Assembly (NCBI GenBank): GCA_964441275.1
Contig: CAYTUG010000001.1
Span: 62,001-126,000, forward strand
Direction of reading: 5' to 3'
Length of the DNA: 64,000 bases
Source: SZUA-584 sp964441275
GTDB lineage: Bacteria > Bacillota > Clostridia > Christensenellales > SZUA-584
Below are positions 17,442 through 26,983 of this stretch, one piece after another; position 1 is the stretch's first letter, and every line of letters starts with the position of its first letter. The translations under genes and the position numbers were made by a program. The notes under the pieces are model-generated. The model worked only from the letters and a program-made list of their open reading frames with translations, had not been told where the DNA came from and ran no database searches.

Positions 17442-18883
17442 ACCCCCATCTCCTTATCCATTGTCCGCATGGGAATGGCCACAGTAACCTTTGTCCCAAC
17501 ACCCAACGTGCTCTCAATTTTTAAACCGTATTCCTTTCCAAATAATATTTGGATTCTTTGGTGTACGGTCCTAAGTCCAAATCCTTCGCTTTTTTCATCT
17601 GATAAAGAAACCCTAACTGAATTTAGCCGTTCTTTAGACATACCGGAACCATCATCTATTACTTCCAAGATTATACGGTCCCCCTGTGTTTTCCCATTTA
17701 CCTGAATGAGGCCTTTGTGCCGACTAATTTTTATACCATGATATAACGCATTTTCCACTAAAGGCTGCAAAGTAAGCTTGGGCAAAATGAAACTTTTTAG
17801 CTGTTCAAAAATGTTAATTTCATATTGCATCAGATCCCGATAACGCATCTGTAGGATTTCCAGATAACTTTTAATGTGCTGTTCTTCTTCCGCAAGCGTA
17901 ATTACGTTCTGCCCGCGGCTCAAGGAAAATCGAAAGAAGTTTGATAAGCTGCCGATCATTGTGACAGCGGAACTAATTTCGCTTGATTCTATCAGCCACA
18001 CAATTGTATCCAATGTATTATAAAGAAAATGCGGGTTAATCTGCGCCTGCAATAGCGCAAGCTCGGTTCGGCGGCGTTGTTTTTCCTGTTTAGTACTCAT
18101 ATCTATCAGCCGCTTTAACCTGCCCACCATGCTCTCAATACCATCTGAAAGAAGCTGCACTTCTTCCACATCGACCTGAATCGGTTCACAAACCAAAAGG
18201 TTTCCTTTTCCGATGGCTTCCAAACGTGCGCATATATCATCAATTGGATTAACAATTTTATTGCTTAGTTTCCTTGAATATGTTAAAAGGAAAGACAGCA
18301 GCACCAAAGATAAAACCACGATTACACCCATAAAAATAATCATGCTTGAAATCATTGACGACTGAAGAGCATTTAAATGCGCCGCTTCATAATAAAGATA
18401 TGTATACATATATTTCTGGATTAGATCTGTAAGATTATAGATGTTTTTTTCAAGTTGATCCATACGGGAATCATATTCTTCAGTCTCTGCAATCTGCTGC
18501 ATCTTATCCTTCAAGTTTTGGCATAAATTAAGCACGCTGCTAATGGCGCGAATACTACTTTTTTCTGTCGTCGTGTCTATTAGTTTTTTCGCTATCGCCT
18601 CTGCAAATTGAACCTCACCAATCGGCAATCCCTCCGAATACTGACTGTCAATTACATGATAGTACATTTTTAAATCTACATCATCCTTAAAATTTTGGTT
18701 AAAATCCGAAGCCATTGTTACGTTGTTCAATATAGCGTGATATTGTAAAGCATATAATATCCCAATTAGCGCAATTGCAACTATTACTATCATCAAAGGA
18801 AGCGCAACAATCAGCGTCATTTTCCAAAGACTACCCTGCAAAGTTTTTCTTATTCTTTTTTCTTTGCGAAAATTTATTTTCAC
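17438..18883 (-). CDS. Sensor histidine kinase of the YesM/LytS-like type (AraS-like)
   Basis: A 481-residue membrane kinase. TM1 is at about 23-47, the extracellular sensor at about 48-178, TM2 at about 181-201 and HAMP at about 202-255. The His_kinase domain carries QINPHFLYNT with phospho-acceptor His285. The ATPase domain carries LQPLVENALYHG, DDGSGM and GFGLRTVHQRI. It starts with GTG at 18883, overlapping the regulator stop (GTGA), and ends overlapping the binding-lipoprotein start. The short helical sensor domain resembles kinases that read a partner binding protein rather than sugar directly. Target: the response regulator at 18880-20496. Confidence 0.93.
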   Translation of the reverse strand: MKINFRKEKRIRKTLQGSLWKMTLIVALPLMIVIVAIALIGILYALQYHAILNNVTMASDFNQNFKDDVDLKMYYHVIDSQYSEGLPIGEVQFAEAIAKKLIDTTTEKSSIRAISSVLNLCQNLKDKMQQIAETEEYDSRMDQLEKNIYNLTDLIQKYMYTYLYYEAAHLNALQSSMISSMIIFMGVIVVLSLVLLSFLLTYSRKLSNKIVNPIDDICARLEAIGKGNLLVCEPIQVDVEEVQLLSDGIESMVGRLKRLIDMSTKQEKQRRRTELALLQAQINPHFLYNTLDTIVWLIESSEISSAVTMIGSLSNFFRFSLSRGQNVITLAEEEQHIKSYLEILQMRYRDLMQYEINIFEQLKSFILPKLTLQPLVENALYHGIKISRHKGLIQVNGKTQGDRIILEVIDDGSGMSKERLNSVRVSLSDEKSEGFGLRTVHQRIQILFGKEYGLKIESTLGVGTKVTVAIPMRTMDKEMGV

Positions 18884-20496
18884 TTTTTATTTTCTTTGCG
18901 GTATTCGCTTGGAGTGCAACCGGCAACCTTTCTGAACACAAAGCTAAAATAATGCGGATCTTTGTACCCGACAGCAAACGCAATCTCGCTTGAACGCTTG
19001 CACGTTCGGCGCAACATACGTTTTGCTTCTCCAATTCGCTTGTTTGTAAGATACCCCACAAAAGTATCGCCAATTTCCTGACTGAACATTGCCGAGAAAT
19101 AGTTTGGGCTTATGTTTATTTTTCTTGCCACTTTATTGAGCGAAATAGTCTCATCCGGGTAATGTTCGTCAATAAATCTGATTGCTTGACTTATCAGATC
19201 CCGTCGCTGCTTTTTACTTTCAAGATCGCGCAATTCAATCGCGCGCCATATTACTTGGCGCACATATTGACGTGTTTCTGTTGTCCCCGACACGCTATCC
19301 CTTGGCCTGAGCTCAAGCAATAGCAGGCTATCCTTATTAGAGCTAATAGTTTCAAGGTATTCTGTAACTGCAAGGTAAACTGACATAGTCAAATACCTGC
19401 AAAATAGTGGTTGTGAGACAACTTCCTTTCCAGCATTCTGGAATAGCTGTTCAATAAAACGATCTGTTTCTTCTTTTGAACCGCCGCTTACGAAGTTTCG
19501 GATTCTTTCCCTGCATATTTCCTTATCGTATGTATCTATTCTCGTAAAATCGTCTTTGCGAAAACGCCTAATGCTTTTTTCGGAAAGTATGTTTTCTTCA
19601 GGGCAAAGATACCGATAAGACAAAACACGGCTTGCCTCCGCAAAACAAGCTGGAATAGCGCTTAGGCGCGGCACAGGGGTGCTGCTTGCAATATGCCAAT
19701 CTACGTCTTGCCCGGCTTTAACGCACCGTTTTTTAATGTTTTCAACACATTCGCTTGTTATTTCGCCAATATTGTTTTTTTCGCCTTTTATTAAAACAGC
19801 ATAAGTTGTAACGTTCCATCTAAACAAAATCAATTCTGGCCGTCTTACAATATATAACATAACTTTATCAATTACAGCCGCAAGCGAATCTAAATAACTT
19901 TCCGGTGTGCTTCCATCATATCCCGCACTACTTAATGAAAAAAGTACAATATTGTAGAGCGGAGCATTAATAGCAATACCCATCGTTTTCGCGGTTTCAG
20001 TGATTTCCAAAACACTCAAGCCGCCAGTAACAATTTTTTCGAAAAATCTTCTGCGCGAATAAGTTTCATATTCCTGCGCTTCAAGCTGAAACCTTGCAAG
20101 GTATTCTTGTTGTTGCCTTTCCTCATCCATTTTCTTTTTCAAAGTAACCAAGGTCTCAACCATTTTCTCTTTAACTATCGGCTTTAAAAGGTATTGTTCC
20201 ACCCCCATATTAATAGCTTGTTGTGCGTAGGAGAAATCATCGTAACCGCTAATAATAACAATTTTGGTCTTTGGCAACTCATGGCGAATAAGTTCTATTA
20301 AAGCCAACCCATTCATGAACGGCATCTTAATATCTGTAATGAGAAGATCCGGCTTGATCTGTCGAATCAAAGGTAATGCTATCTCTCCATCTGAAGCGTC
20401 ACCGGTATATAAATAGCCATATTGTCCCCAGTTAATGTAATTTCGTATACCTTCACGCACAACTATTTCATCTTCAACAAGAAAGACCTTAAACAT
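18880..20496 (-). CDS. Response regulator with AraC-type DNA-binding domain (YesN/AraT-like)
   Basis: A 538-residue cytoplasmic transcription factor. The receiver domain (about 1-120) has the acidic pair at residues 8-9 (VEDE), phospho-acceptor Asp55 in LLITDIKMPF, and the conserved K in LLKPI. A long middle region of about 300 residues follows. The C-terminal AraC domain (about 432-538) has two helix-turn-helix units, SLNKVARKINISPNYFSAMF and SSEIAFAVGYKDPHYFSFVF. I chose the ATG at 20496 because AGAAGGGAAG precedes it; a frame from 20529 lacks a site. It is the first gene of the cluster, under a good promoter, and probably activates the transport operon downstream. Confidence 0.93.
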   Translation of the reverse strand: MFKVFLVEDEIVVREGIRNYINWGQYGYLYTGDASDGEIALPLIRQIKPDLLITDIKMPFMNGLALIELIRHELPKTKIVIISGYDDFSYAQQAINMGVEQYLLKPIVKEKMVETLVTLKKKMDEERQQQEYLARFQLEAQEYETYSRRRFFEKIVTGGLSVLEITETAKTMGIAINAPLYNIVLFSLSSAGYDGSTPESYLDSLAAVIDKVMLYIVRRPELILFRWNVTTYAVLIKGEKNNIGEITSECVENIKKRCVKAGQDVDWHIASSTPVPRLSAIPACFAEASRVLSYRYLCPEENILSEKSIRRFRKDDFTRIDTYDKEICRERIRNFVSGGSKEETDRFIEQLFQNAGKEVVSQPLFCRYLTMSVYLAVTEYLETISSNKDSLLLLELRPRDSVSGTTETRQYVRQVIWRAIELRDLESKKQRRDLISQAIRFIDEHYPDETISLNKVARKINISPNYFSAMFSQEIGDTFVGYLTNKRIGEAKRMLRRTCKRSSEIAFAVGYKDPHYFSFVFRKVAGCTPSEYRKENKK

Positions 20497-20558
20497 TCTA
20501 AATCTTCCCTTCTGCGGCCTGGCTATCATTCAAAATGAAACTGTATAAAATCTTATTT

Positions 20559-20587
20559 ATTATACATTATATAGTGATAATTAACAA
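20559..20587 (-). promoter_or_regulatory. Promoter of the regulator-kinase-lipoprotein operon
   Basis: On the minus strand TTGTTA (20587-20582) and TATAAT (20564-20559) are separated by 17 bp. The -10 is consensus and the -35 matches 4 of 6. It lies about 60 bases upstream of the regulator start and reads in the right direction. Confidence 0.55.
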
Positions 20588-21433
20588 GGTTGTGACTTTG
20601 TAGGTTTCTACGTTGTTCAAATGATCTGTTACGCTTTGGATGAAGATAGCTACAAAAGCATCAACGTTTGGGTATATTTATTTCTGTTTCAGTTATGAGA
20701 CTCCTATAATGTTTAGTCAAATGTCGGGAAAAATATTAGATGACAAAGTGTAAAGAAAGCTTTAGCAAGCCGCTTAACTTATTATTTTTACCTGAACGAC
20801 ATTCATATGAACATTTTAATTGTTCCCATGTAAATAGATAAACTATATTAAAAAAGTTGGGATAAATACAATTACCAGTAATAACAAGAATAAAAAATCA
20901 TATTTTAATATATTTTTTGTGTTTAGGCTTATCGATTTATGGTGATAAAATAAACAACGACTTTTGATTATTCACTGTTTATATATTTTACGTCTTGTAG
21001 AGAGAATAAAACATATATACATGATGATGTAATCATGGCTTAGTCATTGTAGTTACCCAACAAGGAATTATCCGCTCTATTTTACTAATAGGCATAGGTC
21101 AATAAGAAAAGTCAATACAAAAAAAACGGCATGTTGGAAAATGGAGGTATATATAAAAAAGGTAATCGTTTAGCCTGCGTAATGTTGACAATTTAATTAA
21201 AAGTATCTTAAATGATATAATAAATTGGCAGTAAGGCCAAGTTAAAATTAACTCAGCGATTAATTTCTAGTTTGGTTATTGGAATATCTAGAAACAACGA
21301 ATATGTTATTGTTATACTAATAATATGCGATACTGCGGCCTTTGACGATACTTCAATTGCAAAAACGTCGTCTCGTGGCTAATAATCCAAAATTCCAATT
21401 TGAAAAAGGTTACTTAATACACAGGAGGAAGAT
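20588..21433. other. Gene-free AT-rich stretch between divergent genes
   Basis: About 850 bases without a convincing gene on either strand. It separates the divergent regulator gene and the chemoreceptor at 21434. TTGACA at 21185-21190 and an extended TGATATAAT at 21213-21221 lie near each other but with 25 bp between the hexamers, so the -10 probably works with TTAATT at 21193-21198 (17-bp spacing). Its transcript would have a leader of about 200 bases before the chemoreceptor. Confidence 0.35.
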
Positions 21434-23674
21434 ATGTCAATATTTAAGAAACTTAGTACCGGCAATAAAATCGTGTTAGCTTTTTTGCTGATAATTATAC
21501 TTTTCACAATCGTCGGTTTTGTCGGCGTCGGCAGTATAAGAAGCATACAAGAAAAAGATAACGCACTGTTTAACAATAACACTCTCGGAATCTCATATTG
21601 TGCAGATGCTGCATTAGCATATGAACATATGCGCTTTAATTTTCTTAGGCTTGGAGCGTCCAAAGATAAAGACGATAAATCCGAGTGCATAAGCAATATT
21701 GATAAAAACTTAGAACTAGTGGATTCCTCGCTAACTAAATATGAGCAAACTATTACTACTGATGAAAACCAAACATTATTTAATGGTCTGATGGAAGACT
21801 GGGAACAATATAAAAGTGCAGTTAAAACTTCAATCGGATATGCCAAGGATAATCTTGGTATTGATTTATCAATGTATACTTCAAATTTTATTCTTATTGG
21901 GAAGCGCGTTTTAAGCGATTCTATATACAGCCAGTTTGAATCATTGTTTACCTACAATAAGACCATGGCGCAACAAGTTAATAATCAGAATAGTGAAGAC
22001 GGAAAAAGTGCATCTTCATTAATGACTGTTTTATTAGTAATTGGTACATTAATAGCGCTAACTCTGAGTATATTTTTCAGCAAATCCATAGGTAAAATGG
22101 CAAAAAGAACGTCTGTCCAGCTTGACAGTATGGCAATGGGCGAAAGTATCGATAATCTTGATATTAATAAATTCAGCGGAGAATTTGTTAGTATTGCCGA
22201 AAACGTCAATGCTATGAGCGAGTCTTTAAAGCACATGGTTAAGGACGCTGATGCTTTAATAAAAGCAGGGCTTTCGGGCGAATTGTCAACACGGACAGAC
22301 ATATCGAAACACAACGGTACTTTCCGTGACATTATTAATGGATTTAATGAATCACTTGATGCTTTTATTGCTCCAATTAACGAAACTGTTGCGGTCATTA
22401 TCAATGAATTTCAAAAAGGCAATCTAAAAGCATCCATTAGCGGAGAATACTTTGGAGATCACGCTAGTATAAAAAATGCTCTTAATGATACCATTTCCAC
22501 CATCAGTAATTATATTAGCGAAATATCCGACGTACTGTCAAAAGTAGCGCAAGGAGATCTCACTATCAAGATTGCTTCCGATTATCGCGGAGATTTCATT
22601 ATTCTCAAAAATTCTATTAATAGTATTATCGATTCGTACAATTCGCTTGTTTCCGACATATTAATTGCAGCTAAACAAGTGGCCGCAAATGCTCTTCAAG
22701 TTTCCAAGACAAGTCAAATCATTTCCTATGGTGCTACCGAACAGGCCAGCTCTTTAGAACAGCTTATATCTTCAATGTCGCAAATTGCCTCGCAAACAAA
22801 ACAAAATGCTGAAGATGCTGTTACAACTAGTGATTTATCAATTGATTTTAAAAACAGCGCATTAGACGGGAACAGCAAAATGACAGAAATGCAAGACGCA
22901 ATGAACGATATACGTTCCTCCTCTGAGAACATTTCTAAAATAATAAAAGTTATCGATGACATAGCATTTCAAACAAATATACTTGCTTTAAATGCTTCTG
23001 TAGAAGCTGCGCGCGCCGGTATCCATGGCAAAGGTTTCGCTGTGGTTGCGGAAGAAGTACGCAGTCTTGCAGAACGCAGTGCAACAGCTGCTGACAAAAC
23101 AACCGAACTTATTAAAAGCTCCGTAAATAAAGTAAAAACCGGGAATACTATAGCAAATGAAACCGCAATCGCATTAAGTAAAATAGTCGAAGGTTCTGAG
23201 GCTGCCGTTACCCTTGTCAGCGGAATTGCGACTGCCTCTAACCAACAGGCAACAGCAATTGCTCAAATTAACAATGGAATTGAACAGCTGTCTGGAATAA
23301 TACAAAGCAACTCAGCTTCTGCTCAAGAAACGGCTGCCGCAGCAGAAGAGCTTTCCAGCCAAGCGCAAATGCTGCAAAGCATGGTTTTGCGTTTTAAACT
23401 AAAAGAAGCAAATGATACTGATATTATTTATAATCAGAATGAAATAGAAACGATAACCGAGGAAACAAGAGAAAATGAGCATACTTTAACGAAGGATGAC
23501 GCGGCGGGTAGTGGACATATTTGTGAGACTACGGATAAATTAGAAGAAGGTGAAATTAACGATTCTATACAAAAACCGGTGTCAGATGAAGTTATAATAG
23601 CTGCCAATGGTTTAACAGATGTCAAGCCAAATAAAAAAACTAACAAACGAAAAAATATAAAACAGATAAAATAA
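21434..23674 (+). CDS. Methyl-accepting chemotaxis protein with repeated HAMP-like units
   Basis: A 746-residue chemoreceptor and a clear paralogue of the one at 4496-6673. TM1 is at about 13-35, a helical extracellular domain follows, and TM2 is at about 192-215 (ALTLSIFFS). HAMP comes next, with repeats marked by GDHASIKNALN and GDFIILKNSIN. The signalling domain carries DDIAFQTNILALNASVEA and AARAGIHGKGF. The C-terminal tail of about 90 residues is rich in Glu, Asp and Lys and ends in KKTNKRKNIKQIK; it has no CheR pentapeptide. ATG 21434 follows AGGAGG. With the first receptor it brackets the arabinose cluster, which suggests chemotaxis towards the same class of sugars, without proof. Confidence 0.92.
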   Translation: MSIFKKLSTGNKIVLAFLLIIILFTIVGFVGVGSIRSIQEKDNALFNNNTLGISYCADAALAYEHMRFNFLRLGASKDKDDKSECISNIDKNLELVDSSLTKYEQTITTDENQTLFNGLMEDWEQYKSAVKTSIGYAKDNLGIDLSMYTSNFILIGKRVLSDSIYSQFESLFTYNKTMAQQVNNQNSEDGKSASSLMTVLLVIGTLIALTLSIFFSKSIGKMAKRTSVQLDSMAMGESIDNLDINKFSGEFVSIAENVNAMSESLKHMVKDADALIKAGLSGELSTRTDISKHNGTFRDIINGFNESLDAFIAPINETVAVIINEFQKGNLKASISGEYFGDHASIKNALNDTISTISNYISEISDVLSKVAQGDLTIKIASDYRGDFIILKNSINSIIDSYNSLVSDILIAAKQVAANALQVSKTSQIISYGATEQASSLEQLISSMSQIASQTKQNAEDAVTTSDLSIDFKNSALDGNSKMTEMQDAMNDIRSSSENISKIIKVIDDIAFQTNILALNASVEAARAGIHGKGFAVVAEEVRSLAERSATAADKTTELIKSSVNKVKTGNTIANETAIALSKIVEGSEAAVTLVSGIATASNQQATAIAQINNGIEQLSGIIQSNSASAQETAAAAEELSSQAQMLQSMVLRFKLKEANDTDIIYNQNEIETITEETRENEHTLTKDDAAGSGHICETTDKLEEGEINDSIQKPVSDEVIIAANGLTDVKPNKKTNKRKNIKQIK

Positions 23675-23821
23675 AATATGTAATTTAAGGGATACCGCAA
23701 AGGCTGGGCATAGTCATAAAGAGAATCAAAAACGGTTTCACTAAAAACGAGCCTTTTATTCATTGACGATTACAAGCAACAGCTTAATGCCTGCTGATAC
23801 CGTACGATACCCATGCACCCA

Positions 23822-23844
23822 GGCAATTCATTTTACAACTTACC
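23822..23844 (+). repeat. Dispersed 23-bp repeat, copy 2
   Basis: This copy (GGCAATTCATTTTACAACTT plus ACC) matches that at 3702-3724 with one mismatch. It lies in a 286-bp gap between a chemoreceptor gene and a small ORF. No transposase remnant is recognisable beside it, so if it is an insertion-sequence end it is a solo one. Confidence 0.5.
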
Positions 23845-23960
23845 GCCTATTGTATACATTCTAAAGCATGTTTGATGTTACAATGTTTTAATAATATTAG
23901 CTTTGGCAAGTAAGACGCATCAATCATATAATATACTAAAAGAGTTTTTGCGGTGAAATA

Positions 23961-24224
23961 ATGAAAAATGTGAAAATGCTGCCCGTGCCGTGTTTCGATT
24001 TTGACAACAAGTTTGAAGTAGCGCAACCCCAAAATATAAATCAGTTAGCTTTCAGCCACGACACGGCGGTTTATAACGCCGCGGGCATCGCCAACGTTAC
24101 AGATTGCGCAACTGCAAGGGCAAATGCTCTGTTTTCAGGATGCGCCGCTTTGTTTGCAAAACTTGCAAGCAACAGACGCGCTCGATACTTAAAGCCAAGC
24201 GGCAAGCCAAACAAACGCGTTTAG
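23961..24224 (+). CDS. Small hypothetical protein, unrecognised
   Basis: An 87-residue frame with ATG at 23961 and a modest GGTGA site upstream. The N-terminal half reads VPCFDFDNKFEVAQPQNINQ, the middle is Ala/Asn-rich (HDTAVYNAAGIANVTDCATA) and the tail is basic (RRARYLKPSGKPNKRV). It has no signal peptide or membrane segment. Base composition is similar to coding DNA here and richer in GC than the flanks, which argues for a gene or gene remnant. I do not recognise a family. Confidence 0.35.
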   Translation: MKNVKMLPVPCFDFDNKFEVAQPQNINQLAFSHDTAVYNAAGIANVTDCATARANALFSGCAALFAKLASNRRARYLKPSGKPNKRV

Positions 24225-24269
24225 GCCTAATAAAAACTTTTTCCGGTAATATCTAAAATCTATCGGTAT

Positions 24270-25109
24270 TCAAACAATTAACGCCTTGGCAAGCTTTAGA
24301 AGCCCGCCTTCGAATCTAAGCCCAAAACGCAAATCGGCACCTGCTTCATGCGTTCTCTGAATGCAGTTTGACGTAAACTCTACCGCAATTTTCAGCGCAT
24401 TTGCAACGTCCAAACCTTTGAGCATGGCGGCAATCAATGCGCTCGAAAAAACATCGCCGGCTCCGTGGTAAATCCCCGGCAAGTGCTTGTAGAAAGAATA
24501 TGTTACAATACCGCTTTTTTTGTCGTAAGCTGCGGCGCCGATACTGTCTTTGCTAAATCCAGTTCCCGTTATAACAACATAGCGCGGTCCTATTGCGGCT
24601 AAACGCACAAGCAACTCTTCAATATATTCTTTCGTATGCGGACGTTTGCAGTATGGCTCATTTAGCAAAAACGCCGCTTCGGTTATATTCGGAGTTATCA
24701 AATCCGCACCGGCACACAGATTTATCATTCCTTTAGGATAATCGTTGGGTATTGTCTGATACAGAGCGCCGTTATCCGCCATAACCGGGTCTACGGCTAT
24801 AAACGTCTCTTTTGATCTAAGCTGTACGATCGCCCGCATGACTATATTTATCTGATCCAAAGCGCCTAAAAACCCAGTATATATTGCATCAAATTCTATT
24901 GAAAGTGAACGCCAATGGTTGACAATCGGCATTATATCGGCCGTTAAGTCCCTATATGTAAACCCTTCGAACCCTCCGGTATGGGTTGATAACACTGCGG
25001 TTGGTATTACGCTGACCTCTATGCCCGCCGATGAGATAATAGGCAACGCTGCAGTGAGCGAACATTTCCCAAAGCAGGATAAATCATGTATAGCGACTGC
25101 TCTAAGCAT
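24270..25109 (-). CDS. Pyridoxamine/pyridoxal kinase
   Basis: A 279-residue ribokinase-fold enzyme that phosphorylates vitamin B6 vitamers with ATP to salvage pyridoxal phosphate. Motifs are HDLSCFGKCSLTAALPII near the N-terminus, STHTGGFEG, VDPVMADNG, ITPNITEAAFLL, and the anion hole with catalytic Asp in YHGAGDVFSSALIA. This matches the Firmicute pyridoxamine kinase group (PdxY/PdxK-like). The start at 25109 follows GGAAGGA; a frame extending to 25145 lacks such a site. It is a single-gene unit with no other B6 gene nearby, so I give no symbol. Confidence 0.9.
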   Translation of the reverse strand: MLRAVAIHDLSCFGKCSLTAALPIISSAGIEVSVIPTAVLSTHTGGFEGFTYRDLTADIMPIVNHWRSLSIEFDAIYTGFLGALDQINIVMRAIVQLRSKETFIAVDPVMADNGALYQTIPNDYPKGMINLCAGADLITPNITEAAFLLNEPYCKRPHTKEYIEELLVRLAAIGPRYVVITGTGFSKDSIGAAAYDKKSGIVTYSFYKHLPGIYHGAGDVFSSALIAAMLKGLDVANALKIAVEFTSNCIQRTHEAGADLRFGLRFEGGLLKLAKALIV

Positions 25110-25252
25110 TGTATTTTCCTTCCGGTCGTAATGATAATGCATCAATTATACATCAGAGCGATATAAATATACAAGCATTTGCCAGCCTAAAAAAGCCAAT
25201 CAACAAATATTAAGTGTGATTTTAGAGTAGTAATAATCATAAAAATTATTGA

Positions 25253-25281
25253 GTGACAAAAGGAGGCAGCTAATATATAAT
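25253..25281 (+). promoter_or_regulatory. Promoter of the Na/Pi transporter gene
   Basis: GTGACA and TATAAT are separated by 17 bp (5 of 6 and 6 of 6 matches). The element lies about 48 bases upstream of the ATG at 25329. Confidence 0.55.
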
Positions 25282-25328
25282 CAACTACTGTACGGGTATT
25301 ATTCTGCATACATTTCGGAGGTTACAGT

Positions 25329-26945
25329 ATGGATTTGGCGTCTGCATTAAAACTTTTGGGCGGGCTTGCAATGTTCATTTTCGGTATGAAGATGATGTCC
25401 GACGGGCTCGAACATGCAGCCGGGGACAGGTTGCGCCGTATACTTGAAGTTTTAACAGGCAACCGTTTCGCGGCGGTCGGGGTAGGCGCCGGCATGACGG
25501 CTTTGGTACAAAGCTCGTCTGCAACAACGGTAATGGTCGTCGGGTTTGTCAATGCAGGGCTTATGACGCTTTTGCAAGCTACCGGGGTAATAATAGGGGC
25601 TAATATAGGAAGCTGCATAACTGCGCAGCTTATAGCATTCCAGCTTTCAGACATAGCTCCGCTGATATTGTTTATCGGCATGATACTGACTATTTTCGTT
25701 AAAAAGCGCATGGCGTCGCGCATTGGCGAAATCGTGCTCGGGTTCGGTTTGCTGTTTGTCGGTATGGCAATTATGTCCGAAACTATGGTACCTCTCAAAA
25801 ACGATGCTGCTTTCCAAAGCCTTCTGTTAAACTTCAACAATCCAATATTCGGCATTTTGATAGGCGCTCTGTTCACCGCTATCATCCAAAGTTCCGCCGC
25901 CTCAATAGGAATACTGCAGGCATTCGGAGGGCTCGGCCTTATAAACCTTAACGCGGCCGCTTATGTTGTACTTGGAACGAACATAGGCACATGCATTACA
26001 GCTATACTTGCCGCAATAGGAACCAGCCAGAACTCAAAGCGCGCTGCGGGAATACATTTGATGTTCAACATAATCGGCACATTGGTGTTTATGCTCGCAT
26101 TGATCCTTATTCCCGGAATAATCGAATTTGTTAAATCGTTTTCCGTTACCGACACTAACAGGCAAATAGCAAACTTTCACCTTTTGTTTAATGTAAGCGT
26201 TGCCGTTTTGCTTTTCCCGTTCGCTTCGCTTATGGTAAAGCTGGTAAAGCGCATTCTGCCCGATAAACGCACCGATGGCGAGATTGAAAAAAGGCTGGTT
26301 TACCTCGATGCGCGGATTGCGCAAACGCCGCCAATAATTTTAAGCCAGTCGATTAAAGAGCTTGTCCGCATGGGCAAAATTACCGTTGATAACCTTGTGC
26401 GCGCTACCGAAGCGTTTTTTGACCGCAGCGAACAAAAAGCGCGCAAAGTGCTTGAGGTTGAAACAACAATAGATTACCTAACCCACCATATAACCGAATA
26501 TCTAATAGAATTCCGCGGAGCAGATATTTCCGAACACGACCTTAAAGTGTTGGGCAGCCTGCATCATGTGGTAATAGATATGGAACGTATCGGGGATTTG
26601 GCTGAAAATATTTCCGAATTTGCGATGTCTTTAATCGAAAAGAAATCTAAATTCAGTGACGAGGCTTATGCCGAACTGCGTACCATGACGGATAAAACGC
26701 TTGAGACGTTGCAAAAAAGCTTAGACACCTTTACAGAGCGCGATATTTATCTTCTTAACGAAGTGGACAGGCTTGAGCAGGAAGTTGACGATATGAAAAC
26801 GCAATACCTTGACAACCATATATCAAGGCTGCAAGGCAAATTCTGCGACCCGCAGACCGGGGTTATATTTACCAATATGGTTTCAACTTTAGAGCGAGTT
26901 GCCGACCACGCAACAAATATTGCATATTCAATAACAAACAAATAG
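25329..26945 (+). CDS. Na/Pi cotransporter family protein with PhoU domain
   Basis: A 538-residue membrane protein of the NptA/YjbB type. The N-terminal 310 residues have about eight to nine membrane segments with the inverted-repeat signatures ALVQSSSATTVMVVGFVNAG (about 58-77) and IIQSSAASIGILQAFGGLG. Both carry the QSS motif of sodium-phosphate cotransporters. The C-terminal 190 residues form a PhoU-like helical bundle (HHVVIDMERIGDLAENI and LERVADHATNIAYSI). The family moves phosphate, in some bacteria outwards. ATG 25329 follows GGAGG. It stands alone, without pst or pho genes, so its direction and regulation cannot be read from context. Confidence 0.92.
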   Translation: MDLASALKLLGGLAMFIFGMKMMSDGLEHAAGDRLRRILEVLTGNRFAAVGVGAGMTALVQSSSATTVMVVGFVNAGLMTLLQATGVIIGANIGSCITAQLIAFQLSDIAPLILFIGMILTIFVKKRMASRIGEIVLGFGLLFVGMAIMSETMVPLKNDAAFQSLLLNFNNPIFGILIGALFTAIIQSSAASIGILQAFGGLGLINLNAAAYVVLGTNIGTCITAILAAIGTSQNSKRAAGIHLMFNIIGTLVFMLALILIPGIIEFVKSFSVTDTNRQIANFHLLFNVSVAVLLFPFASLMVKLVKRILPDKRTDGEIEKRLVYLDARIAQTPPIILSQSIKELVRMGKITVDNLVRATEAFFDRSEQKARKVLEVETTIDYLTHHITEYLIEFRGADISEHDLKVLGSLHHVVIDMERIGDLAENISEFAMSLIEKKSKFSDEAYAELRTMTDKTLETLQKSLDTFTERDIYLLNEVDRLEQEVDDMKTQYLDNHISRLQGKFCDPQTGVIFTNMVSTLERVADHATNIAYSITNK

Positions 26946-26983
26946 TTAAATTAAAGTTTGCCGATGCTGTTTTTCGCTTGGGT

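Noticed and set aside
21185..21221. TTGACA and TATAAT as one promoter
   Set aside because: The 25-bp spacing is too long for a sigma-A promoter; the -10 probably uses another -35 or none.
25322..25885. A 187-codon frame on the - strand
   Set aside because: Antisense to the Na/Pi transporter; composition rich in Pro, Ser and Ile typical of reversed membrane-protein coding sequence.
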